64,000 nucleotides of DNA from assembly GCA_002914805.1 (NCBI GenBank), contig JXTB01000293.1:174194-238193 (forward strand), in the 5' to 3' direction. Positions 33,198-43,933 of this stretch are shown here, in pieces (the first letter of the stretch is position 1; each line of letters starts with the position of its first letter). The notes beneath the pieces are model-generated. The model was not told where the DNA came from and searched no databases. It saw only the letters and a program-made list of their open reading frames with translations. This DNA comes from Parasponia andersonii (Eukaryota > Streptophyta > Magnoliopsida > Rosales > Cannabaceae). The position numbers were made by a program, and so were the translations under genes.

Positions 33198-35900
33198 ATC
33201 TCCCACTTGCTCTTTAAAGCAGATGTGATATATTACACAGTCCTATTATCTCTAGGTGATCCTTAAATACTTTGATTGCTAAAGATTTGATAAACAAATC
33301 AATAAAGTTCTTCTGCTAAGGTTATCTTACTCACTATAGTATCTCGCTGTTAGGGTTAACATATAACAAAAGGTTGATCCTCTGGAGTATATTTTCAAAT
33401 CGAGCATCCGAATTAATATATCTTACATAAATTAGATCTTTCTCTAGAATAGACAAGCACATAATAAATATCATACTATTGTGCTAAATAAATTCTTATT
33501 AATGATTGTCATCCTATATCATTCCCAATGATTAGTATATCATCAATATATATAAAAATCAGAAAAATCACTTTACTGCCTTGAATCTTTTATAGATACA
33601 AGATTTGTCTATATATTGATCAAATCGATAAATTCTAGACATATACTTAAGTCTAAAAATTAGACCTCTAAAGTTTCATAAACTTTACCTTCTTAGCCTT
33701 TTTCAATTAAACCCTTTGGCTGTATCTTTTAGATACATTCGTCAAGATTGCTATCCAGGAAAGCTATCTTGATGTCCATTTACTATATCTCATAATCAAG
33801 AGATACGATTATAAAAAAGAGACTTGATCATAACAACAGAATAGACATTCCTTTTGTATATAATCCTTTTGCAACTAACTTACCTTGAAAGTCTTTACTT
33901 TCTTGTCTATTCCTCTTTTTCTCTTATAGACTAATTTATACTTAAAAGGTTTTATCCCTTCAAGTAGATCTATAAGATCCTAGAATTTGTTAGAGTACAT
34001 AGACTCTAATGTGGATTCTATTGCATTTTGTCAAAGATTTATATCAATCTCATCTATTTCCTCTTAGTAGATAAAGTAATCAGATTCTAGGTTATAGGAC
34101 TTTTCTACTTCCAAATATCTACCAAATTATCTCACAATCCTCCCACTATAATAAGGGTCCGATATATGTTGATCTTCTAGTGATTTATCCTTCTTTAGTG
34201 TTACTCTATTCTATCTTTCATAGATAGGTTGATTATAACATCAGTTAGCTCCTCAAGACATAACTTACTTTGGGGCCGTAATAATGAATAATTAAACAAC
34301 TTAATCATAGCCAAAAATTTTCATTGTCTGTGAGATATTCCTAAGAATTCTCTATAGAGGTATTCAACGCTTCGATCCAATCGATGCGTCTTTATGCTTT
34401 TCCTAATTGCATTTTGGTTTCTGCTTTCAATTTTTTGAACTTTTCAAAAGAATTGAATTAGCAGTAATATTAGGAAAACATAATAAAATTTTGAATAATA
34501 ATTTATAATGATATATTCAAAACCTTATTGGGCTTGATTGCTCAAGGACCCACAGACAACAATACATACTACTTTTAAAACAGTCTTGTACTCTTAGGTC
34601 TTTTTTAACAAAGGACCATTTAGTCATTTTATCTTCCAGATAAGATTCGCAGATTAGTGAATATATGGCTTCTAACAAATTTAGATGTCTATCCTTAACC
34701 AATCTTTAGATCATATTTAGGTTAATATAACCGAAGTACAAATATGTTTTATTCTTAGTACTTACTTACTTTCTTATGAATAGATTTATCACGTTCATTC
34801 TCATCATTATTAGTACTATATAATGAGAATAATTTAGGTCAATGAAAATGTCATTTAGCATAATTAAGAATATTATTCTTTTACAGAGAAACTTTGTGGT
34901 TGAGACAAACAGAGTAACATCGTTTCATCAAGTATGAAACAAAAATCAAATTTTTCTTAAATGCTTGACAATTTTTAATGTCCTAATTTATAAATTCATC
35001 AAATATGAATTTAAATATTTCTCATTTTATGTACAGATACTATAGTCATTGAAGTCCTTACTCTTAGTGAACTTGCTTTACTAAACCCTTTGGTTCCTAT
35101 AGAATTCTTTGCAACAGACATGCAAACATGGTTAATGATTCTTGAATCCTATTCAAGATTCATTAAGTCATCCACTAAAATAAGTTAATGAACAATAAAT
35201 TGTTATTACCTTCTAATCAAGTATTTTATAGGTATCCCTAACAGTTTTCTTTCAATATCCTTTAATGCTATATAAGAAATATTTTCCTTTTAGCTAGGGA
35301 TTAGAAAATTCACCTTTAACTACTATAGCTTGGTGAAGATATTCATTATATATCTCACTAAGATTTAGCATAATATTATAGTGGTTTGAATTTCTTGAAT
35401 TTCATGCTGTAACATATTGGACATCGTATGTCAACATATATCAATGAATTTTCTAGGAATTCTCCTACCACATATATGCTTTATTTTTCTTCACTAGTCT
35501 CACCAGTGAATGTAGACGAACATATAAGAGTAAAAACTGAATAACTTATTAGCCATAAGGACTAAATCTAAGTTACATTAATCTAGACAACATAGTCTAA
35601 CCATACAAGTTATGTGAGTGTGAGTTCAATGGGTAAAGGAATTAAGAACATATCTATTTGAATGAAAATAAATTAACCCATATAATAGCAAACATCATGC
35701 AACAAATATTTTGAATAATTAACATAATATAAAATAAAATCTGCAATATGCAAGTGAAGTATCCCTAGGACTATTACTAATATTAATGGTAATTCAACTT
35801 TCCATTAATTACAAGCCTCCTACGGGAAGTCATGCAATTAACAAATCAAACTAAAACAATTTCATTTAGAAAATAAGACAAATATCTCATATCCCATATT
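33198..35900 (-). pseudogene. Ty1/copia pol remnant of element D
   Basis: From right to left on the minus strand: a protease-like site near 35170-35120 (DSRIINHVC, where DSGATNHVC is usual, so the active-site Gly is gone), GAG-pre-integrase with the CES..EDKMTKWSF motif (34702-34517), poorly preserved integrase, RT with MDIKIAFLDSNLDE near 33780-33710 and QPKGF, and the active-site motif LYIDDILIIGNDIG at 33560-33513 with both catalytic Asp residues present. RNase H is short and unclear at 33500-33200. Spacing between blocks is smaller than usual, so there are deletions besides many stops. Gag (about 35200-35900) is not recognisable by eye. Confidence 0.78.
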
Positions 35901-36085
35901 TCTAACTACCATTTAATTTAGTCCTCAACTCTACTAACAAGAACACGAGAGAATATCAGTATTTCGAGTTGAGTATGTAACCATTATCTAAATAATTAAG
36001 CTTTCTATATAAGACCGTCTCCTACGGATGATCGGCCTCATATAGTCCACCTAATACCTTATCCTAAGAAATTCATTTCCAGTAC
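35901..36085. other. Left flank of the assembly gap
   Basis: Non-coding sequence of element D; nothing specific seen. Confidence 0.5.
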
Positions 36086-36206
36086 NNNNNNNNNNNNNNN
36101 NNNNNNNNNNNNNNNNNNNNNNNNNNNNNNNNNNNNNNNNNNNNNNNNNNNNNNNNNNNNNNNNNNNNNNNNNNNNNNNNNNNNNNNNNNNNNNNNNNNN
36201 NNNNNN
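36086..36206. other. Assembly gap (121 N)
   Basis: Run of N. The true length is not known from the sequence. It separates the gag side of element D from a very AT-rich segment. Confidence 1.
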
Positions 36207-37510
36207 ATCTTCACAAGATTTAAATTAGATATGTACATGATTTAATCAAATTAAATCTTTACAAATATCTATTAATTTGAATTTGACTTTTAAATTTCAA
36301 AACTCAAATTAATTATTACATAATTAATATTGATTATCTACAAGATTTAATCACATTAATCTGTTAGATTATTTCCAGATTTAAATTCAACATTTGAATT
36401 TAAAATCTTTAAATTAATTATTAGATAACTAATATTGATAATCTTTTGAAAATTTAATCTTATTAAATCTTTTAGAAATTTAATCTTATTAAATCTTTTA
36501 GATTATCTCTTGATTTAAATTCAACATTTTAATTTCAAATCATAAATTAATTATCACATAATTAATATAGTAATATTATCCAATCACATAAATTTAAATT
36601 TAGATTTATCTCATAATATCTAATCATTTATTTTAATCTCATTAAAATAAATAAAAAGTTTAAAATCTTGCCAAATCTGAAATTATCTCATAATTTCTAA
36701 TTATTTATTTTAATCTCATTAAAATAAACTACAAACTTTAAATTCAAAATCAAACAGATTTGGATAGATAAGATATTCTTTCCAATTTTAATTTGAAATC
36801 TTTATAAGTTTCAAATTTAAATTATAAAAGATTTAACTTTTAAATCTCCTAAATATCTCTAGATTTGAATTCAAATCAAATTCAAATTCAAACAAATTAT
36901 TAATTATCTCATAAATAGTTTAGTAAATATCTAACCAACTATTTTGAATTTAAAATTTTAAAAATTATCACATAATATTTAATTAAAAATTATATCTAAA
37001 TAAAATTTTAAATTGATTTCGAATTAACTCTTAATTTCAAAATTTTATATTTTAATTGAATTAAAATATGTTTAAGATATAGATCTTATCTATATCAATT
37101 TAATTTAAAATTTTAATTTGGAAGTTAATTAATTCCCTATTTATTTAAATTAATTTCCTTAAATAGTGGGATCTCATCCATATTTAAATCTGAAATCAAA
37201 TCTATTTAAATATGTAATCCTATCCATATTTAAATAGTCATTTATAAATTTCCTTAAATCAAATGATATTATCCTTGATTTGAATTTATTTAAATTGAGG
37301 ATCTTATCCTTAATTTAAATCCTTCCATAAACTAAGGATCTCATCCTTAATTTAAATTCAAATAGAGAATATAGGATTTTCTTATAGAATTTTATCCTAT
37401 CAGATTAGTTACCAAAATTTGATTTTCAAAAATTAGATAAGGTAACGAATTCAAATTTCCTAAATTATCTCTAATTCAAAATTCAAATAAGGAAATTATC
37501 TAAAATAGAT
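36207..37510. repeat. Very AT-rich, quasi-repetitive segment inside element D
   Basis: About 1.3 kb built from recurring variants of 'aaattaattat', 'atttaaattcaa', 'attaaatctttta' and 'tttaaatcctt'. There are local direct repeats, for example 'aatttaatcttattaaatctttta' variants near 36456-36500, and 'atccttaatttaaat' variants near 37300-37350. No coding potential. It lies between the gag side and the leader of the copia element. It may be a degraded satellite-like expansion. Confidence 0.6.
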
Positions 37511-38717
37511 AATCTGATGTTAACGGCATCGGGATGCCGATCAAAACGCCGCTGCATAGTTCAGAACAAGCTAAAGGTCCGAACAGGAAACCGTAACGAG
37601 GACGATCCTCAGGATGTCATGCGGCCACGCTCGGGACAATCCTGAGCACCGACGAGCTCCATAACACTACACGGCCTCGCTCGGGACAAGTACCAAGCGA
37701 CAATGGGCTCGCATAGATTTTGACGACAAGCATACGAGATGGCATGCATACAGCTACGGAGGCAGGGCAAAGTGGCACGGCTATAGGGACGAGACATTAT
37801 TATATGTGGACGTGTAGTCATACCCATGTACAACATGAAGAACGAGTCCTCAGAGATGTTGCGCGGTTACGTACGGAACTAATTCTACACACGCTAGTAA
37901 GTTATGCACGACATTGGTATAGCCACGGGCACGGGATAGGATAGTGCTACGTCGAGTCGAGCATGATTCAATCCGCGTCGATATGCAGCTCAAGCACATC
38001 TTATATGCTTGTATTAGTAATATGTGTATGACTAATTCATGTGACTTACGACCGAAACATGTGCAACTTAAAGCACATCTTATGTGCATTGATGAAATGA
38101 TCGAACGAACCTTGCATGGTTCAACTCACGTGTGGCCAACAAGCTAGCCGACAAGCACATGTGCGATCAAAGCACATCTTATGTGCTTAAAACAAAAAAG
38201 CACATCTTATGTGCTTGGGAATGGCCATGCGCAAGACCATTATGTTCTTGCATAAGTGGTCATATGGGTCTTGCATTAGTAAGACCCAACGTGTATATGG
38301 CTAGGGTATGTAATTCCCTAGCCGCCAAACCCACTTCCATCATTTTTTTGAAAAAAAAAAATCCAAAATTTTAAAATCTTTAATTGGAGAAACAGTTTTT
38401 TCTAAAAACTAAAACACAATTAAAGATCAAATCATTTTCTATGAACACTTTTATCCAGAACATAAAATAACATTCATAGAAAAATCAAGACCATGCTAGA
38501 ATAAAAAATCAAAAACACAGCACATGATTATAAACTCATAGTAACATCTAATTGATTACTATTTAAACTTATTGAATCAATCATCATATATAGTAGAGTA
38601 TACTCATAAACATGAACAAGACCAAACATAATCAAAGAGATCATTATGGAAATCATAGATCATCAAACTTTAAGAGAATAAACATGAAAAAGATATGCTA
38701 GATCATCGAAAAACTTT
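37511..38717 (-). other. GC-richer 5' leader of copia element D
   Basis: An abrupt change from the AT-rich segment at about 37515 to mixed-GC sequence with 'acggcatcgggatgccgat', 'gcctcgctcgggacaag' and 'ccacgctcgggacaatcc'. On the minus strand it lies directly downstream of the primer site, so it is the untranslated leader, with AT-rich sequence again from about 38345. Open frames of 60-80 codons occur on both strands in the GC-richer part (37609-38374), but none has family features. Confidence 0.6.
37992..38216. repeat. Cluster of 'AAGCACATCTTATGTGCTT' hairpins
   Basis: Four copies of a 19-base inverted repeat (8-base arms, 3-base loop) at 37992-38010, 38071-38089, 38170-38188 and 38198-38216. 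The first two carry one or two arm changes; the last two are identical. A perfect 10-base palindrome GCACATGTGC lies at 38155-38164. All lie in the leader of element D. Confidence 0.85.
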
Positions 38718-38730
38718 GCTCTTGATACCA
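38718..38730 (-). promoter_or_regulatory. Primer-binding site of copia element D
   Basis: On the minus strand this reads TGGTATCAAGAGC, an initiator tRNA-Met type site, two bases from the LTR end (TGCA at 38733). Confidence 0.75.
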
Positions 38731-38732
38731 AT

Positions 38733-40401
38733 TGCAGGAAATTCTGAAAAATAAATTTCGAGAAAGGATTTCACCAAAAACGATTTCTGTAGTTTTGTAA
38801 ATAAATCAAGAACGCAGCAGAATAGGTATTTTAAACTTTTCTTGAAATTTTACAAAACAAAAATGTAAGATCGTTGATCTAACATAAATCAATTCATGGA
38901 TCTTGGTTTAGATAAAATCAGGAAGTGCTTCATAACCATTGAGCCTTCTTGTCTATTCTCTGAAGCCTGTTGAATGATCCGGTCTGTGGGCACCTTTTTG
39001 ATTCCCAACGAGAGATGAGCAGATGATCCAAAAGACACTCTTCCTTCTCCTTGATTGCACATCTACGGCCATATGTATCTCTCCCTCGGCGGCCATAAAC
39101 GAACACAGGATTTCTCCTACGGCAGCTTGGTTCTCTCTCACTCTCACTTTTTCTCTCTGCCACACGAAAAAAGCATAGTTATTGTGCATGAGTGGTATGT
39201 AGAATACTTAGAGAGACTTAGGAGAACTTTTGTCTTAAGTATTGAAAGAGATGTAAACCCTAATGGGCTTATTGGGCTCAACTGACCATTCAATTAGTTA
39301 TTAGGCTATGTGTGAGTTAGACATGAGACCTTATGGATCTAAATAGTCTAAGTTCCAATGGGCCAACTATGCATAATCATAATTAACTCTTAATTATAAT
39401 TGGGCCTTGTCCATTAATATTGGGGCACTCCACGATAGGCCCAATATTGCTCTCTTAGACTAAATGTCATATATTTTCTATGAAGCTAATTAATATTTTA
39501 ATTAACTTGATCCATTTAGCATATATTATACTTACAAACATACTACCGATGCAATGCCATACTAGTGAGGTGAAATTATCATATTACCCCTCTAGTACAT
39601 ATTAATCTTTGAGTTGCCATGTTTCATCTAATGGATAATAATTGACTATAGTATTTGTAACTACCCATACAAACACAGTCAAATTCACAAAGTGAATACC
39701 TGGCGTCTGGGTTTTTATTATCCAAGTCCTTGAAAAAACTCAAAGTAACATTATATACATGGTGTCCAAATCATAAAAGGCGTTCTCATCAATTCACAAA
39801 TCTTATCTTCCAAGATACCGGAGTTTGAACTATATAATCGAACTAGTCCTTTTATACATCAAAAAAATAAAATTCAAGAAAGCAAGTCTGACAATCACTA
39901 GAATTAAGGTAATCTTGCAATAGTGCTAGATTAGTGAAAGATAGAATATTGAGTTACGACACTTAACCTCAAATTCTATTTTCACTTGATCCAGTTCAAT
40001 GTACTTATAACTTTCTTATAACATACTGGCGTTTCTATCCGAAGTCAGACACTTCGATAATTGGAGACTTCATCAATCCCGTTGAAATAGACAATACTAC
40101 ATTCTATGGCAAAATAAAGTATTTCATCTTTATTTGCAGAATATGATCTTTTAATTTAGATATAATGAAATAATGAATTTAGTCTCCCACATGTGAACAC
40201 TTCACATGAACAATTATTTATTACTCATTATTAGTCATAAAAACTTTTAGATGGTTGCATAATAGAAAACATAAACATCACATGTATATTATTGGGACAT
40301 AATATGGAATTTATTAATAACAAATAGATAACACTTAAATCCAATAAACATTGTTTAAAATGGCAAGCAAAGAAACTGCTTTTTAGGGCATATTTCCAAC
40401 A
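38733..40401 (-). repeat. 5' LTR of copia element D (about 1.67 kb)
   Basis: On the minus strand it starts TGTTGGAAATATGCCCT at 40401 and ends GAATTTCCTGCA at 38733. The central part (about 38930-39280) is richer in GC and, on the minus strand, carries 'agagagaaaaagtgagagtg' and similar purine/pyrimidine tracts, probably the R/leader region. Frames here (38930-39163, 38953-39189, 39055-39285) overlap on both strands and are not credible genes. Confidence 0.85.
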
Positions 40402-41640
40402 CCATTATATACCAACTAAGTCTCTTTAAGGCTTAGGAACCCAAAACTAAAATATTCTTTTATTCTAAATTCCCAAATGAAATACCCTTCCAAGTCTTCA
40501 ATACTCGGAATTCTCAATACTTGGAAGATCATATTAAAACTAATCATATAAGTGACCAATTATCTAATTGAGGCAAATAAGGTAAAGTCAATCTAACATG
40601 GCTTAACCAATGAACAAATATCTATTAGACACCAAGGATATAGCAATCCATGGAGTACAAAAATCGTGCATATCTCAATAAGGTAAGTTGTATACATAAT
40701 GAAAAGCTTGGATGAATAAATAAACCCAAATAACAACACATCTAAAGTCATAATAATAAGACTTTATAAAATCTCTAAACTCGGATTCAAAATCTAAAAT
40801 TTCTCCATTCATACAAGACTCCAAGCCAAATACCATAACCAAGTTTTATTTAGCAAAAATTCTTCTAACAATATATTATAAATATGACATCTTCGACACA
40901 TGCATAATCTTCCAAGAATATATACTTATACCGCATTAAACCACACCAAGGGTTTCCTTAAAAGAGTTTCCTTACAAATACAAACGTGTTGCAAAATGTT
41001 TTCACACAAATTTTTTCATAAACATCTCATTTTTAAGTCCAAGTCAATTTATAAATCAATTGGCCAAAACCTTCCTTAGTTTCAAAATCAAGTACCAAGT
41101 ACAAACTCAGTAATATTTAGCAAGAATATCTACTAAATTTAAAACTAAGAAAAATATTTGAAATTTTAAGTTTAGAGAAATTATCTTGGTCTAAATGATT
41201 TTACAACGAGTACTACCAAATATAGAATAAGATTTTCACTTGTATCACTACCACAACTTTGTATAAGTAAGTGTTTATACTTTATAATAAGATAGTCTCA
41301 CAAATCCCTATCTCAAATAACCCATAAATTTTTAAAATCATACATCCATTGAAAAAGTGAATTACTTTAACTTAACTAATACTTATGTTTAAAAATATTC
41401 ATAGTTTATTCAGAAATAAACATGCCACATTGATAAAAATGCAAAAGTGCTCATTGTTCAAAACTTGAATTATTAAATTGAAATTTCCAAATATTTTAAA
41501 ATCAAGTAGTTAGGTTTTAAGTCTAACAAAATTCTGAAAAATCCATCCCATTAAAGGGCTACAAAAGTAAACTTGGATAAACTAGTGCAATATTATATTT
41601 AAGCAAACTCAACATATCATACCATTATTACTCTATGTAA
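40402..41640. other. Unassigned AT-rich sequence right of element D
   Basis: About 1.2 kb, A- and C-rich on the plus strand, with no coding or structural signal I can identify. It could be the flank of the target into which element D inserted; I found no target-site duplication because the left LTR end is missing. Confidence 0.4.
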
Positions 41641-43120
41641 ATAGAATTATTTGTGTCTTTTTACTTATAAATTTTATATGTTTTTATGTATTTTTATTGT
41701 ACTATTTAAAGTAATTTAAGTTATTTTATTTTTACATTCTAAGTATTCAGATTTTTAGTTAATTTGATTTTTAGTTAATTTGATTTTTAGTATTTTATTT
41801 TATCATCTTTTATTTTATTTTATTTTATTTGAATTAGGATTATTTAGGTTTTGAAATAAGCTTCATTTGAATTTTATTTAGTTTAGATTTACATTTTATT
41901 TAGGTTTAATTCTAATTTAGTTTGATTTAATTTATGTTTAAATTTTATTCTGATTTAGATTGAAGAAAAAGAAATAAATTATGGAAAAAAGAGGAAGTTT
42001 GGGCACAATTCTGGCCATTTGATCGAGCTCCAGGCCACTAGGCGAGCGAGTGTTCGGCACACACGAGTGCAGTGAATTGAAGAGCAGGAAATGTATGGGC
42101 CCCACATTGTCAGTGGCCTTTAGGCCGTGTCGAATCCCATGCAGTGCATTCTAAGTGCTATTGGTTAATCTGCCATTTAAAAGCCGCCATTTCAACCCAT
42201 TGATTTTGATGTTTTCTTCAGCCAATCTGAAACAACTTTTATGTTGTGCTCAATAGTTTTCGCCACACTAGATCACACCATGAGGCTCATAAACGTGAGA
42301 ATAAAGAGAGGAGAGAAAGAGGAAATTGCGAGAGATTTTGACAGATCATATGGCTATATAAATAGCGAGAACATGAGAGAAAAACATACACTAATTTTGA
42401 AAGATAAAATTTCACTTTTCCGGAGAGAAAGTGTGAGAGATAAGTTCAAAGTTAGGCTAATTTTTTGAGAAACTAGAGAGGTAATCTTAATTGTGTAGTT
42501 TTTCTAGTTTCTAGTTTTGATTCCTAAGAATGCTTCAATGCTTATATATTTGGTTTGTTAAATTCTTCAATATTTTTAGTCTCAATACATTATTTTCTAG
42601 TTTCTCATAAAAATGCAGTCATGTTTTCCTTATTTGGTTATTTAAATTAGATTATAATTATATTTGTCTTATTAGTTGATCTTTTACTGCAGTATTGTCT
42701 CTATGATATATTGTCGATCTTAGATAACTAGTAAGATAAATTATTTTGGTATTAATTAGAAGAATTTCTCATACTAAATACTTTAGATTAATATTTATTC
42801 TTTAATGCTATATTTTTCGGTTATATATTTAGGATGTGAAATATATAATTGAGTAACAAATAGGAATCAAAGTTGTTAACAGTTAAATGAATAATTAAGT
42901 GAATCTTGAAGCCCTGATTTTCTCATATAGATATTTTTTGTTTATATTTTTGTGATTATTTTAATTTATTGCTTAGTTAAATTTTAGTTTCAATATTTTT
43001 TTATTTTTTATTATCTTTTTATTGTTGATTTACTTCTTTATGGGATTGATACCTTAATCTATACTGCGATAACTGCTAGTATATTTTAAGCATAGATATA
43101 CCAATTTGTCAATCCACAAC
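41641..43120 (+). other. Possible LTR remnant, lineage unknown
   Basis: A T-rich stretch with 'ttttatttta' and 'ttgatttttagtta' runs (41700-41960) leads into a GC-richer block (41990-42210), a TATA-like 'ggctatataaat' at 42352, purine-rich sequence and then a T-rich region ending near 'gggattgatacct' (43040). This resembles the U3-R-U5 order of a plant LTR, and the last motif recalls the 3' end of Tat/Athila LTRs, but that match is weak. The 75-codon frame at 42241-42468 is probably chance. Confidence 0.35.
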
Positions 43121-43933
43121 TAATATGTCATGCAAAAAGTATCATATATTTGAACATTTCAACATAAGCACCAATCACTATTTACTCAAACCAAGTAATT
43201 AAACGGATATCAAAATAAATGAAATGAAATTACATCCTAAAAACTCACGAAATATTGGAGCAATTTGAGGTATGTAAGATACCAAGTATGAGATAGCTAT
43301 CATAGAAGCTATAAGGTTCACACATAGCTTACTACCTGAATGGACATAGGAGTACAAAAATAAACATCTATTCGAATCAAGGAATTTCAACAAGAGTAGA
43401 ATTCACTAGTCTCATGTCAATCTCAACACTTCTAAGATTAGAATTTCTGGGATATAACTAGTTCTTGGATATTAGAGTTTTACTCTAAAGAAATAAGCCA
43501 ATGATTCAGACAAATCGGAGCAAATAATCTAATCTTGGCTAAACAATTAGACATAGAGAAAAAAAAAAAGAAGATGGAGGAACCAACCAATGAAAAGGTA
43601 TAGAACTACAAGAACAAACTAAGCAACTTATCTAGCTATCAGGACAACTACCCTAGATAAATAAACATCTGAAAGTAGAAGAAGTAGGAGGTGAGTATGT
43701 AAATTCTTAGTAAAGATTTAATTATTCTAACCAGAATATAAATACGTACTTCCAAAATCCTATATGGTCAGTGAAATATTCAACAAATTTACAAAAATTC
43801 AATTAAAATCATGGTCTAAGGGTTCAAAATTCCAAACTATAGTAAAACATCAGCTCAAAACAAGTATATATTATTTAAGTCAAGCACATAGCAAGCGATA
43901 CAGTCAATAACATGTCTGAGCCACCGAAATTGG
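43121..43933. other. Unassigned sequence left of element A1
   Basis: About 800 bases, A-rich on the plus strand. It ends 'ccgaaattgg' directly before the A1 LTR. No gene or repeat identified. Confidence 0.4.

Larger units (their letters stand above)
32118..40401 (-). mobile_element. Degraded Ty1/copia element D
   Basis: Minus-strand element with two related LTRs (32118-33197 truncated, 38733-40401 full), a primer site at 38718-38730, and copia-type pol motifs in the order gag-PR, integrase, RT, RNase H. Total span ~8.3 kb including a 121-N gap. All coding parts are broken. Pol order with integrase before RT is what separates it from the Ty3/gypsy elements around it. Confidence 0.85.

Noticed and set aside
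37992..38216. CRISPR-like reading of the repeated hairpins
   Set aside because: The spacing is irregular, there are only four repeats, and the context is a eukaryotic retroelement; no array structure.
37609..38374. Several overlapping 67-80 codon frames on both strands in the GC-richer leader of element D
   Set aside because: They overlap each other in all orientations, lack any family motif, and arise from fewer stop codons in higher-GC DNA.
38930..39285. Three 76-78 codon frames, both strands
   Set aside because: They lie inside the 5' LTR of the copia element. The coding-like look comes from CT/AG-rich tracts.
42241..42468. 75-codon frame starting MLCSIVFATLDHTMRLINVR
   Set aside because: Arg/Lys/Glu-rich from a purine-rich leader-like tract; no homology is recognised and there is no support for splicing or conservation.
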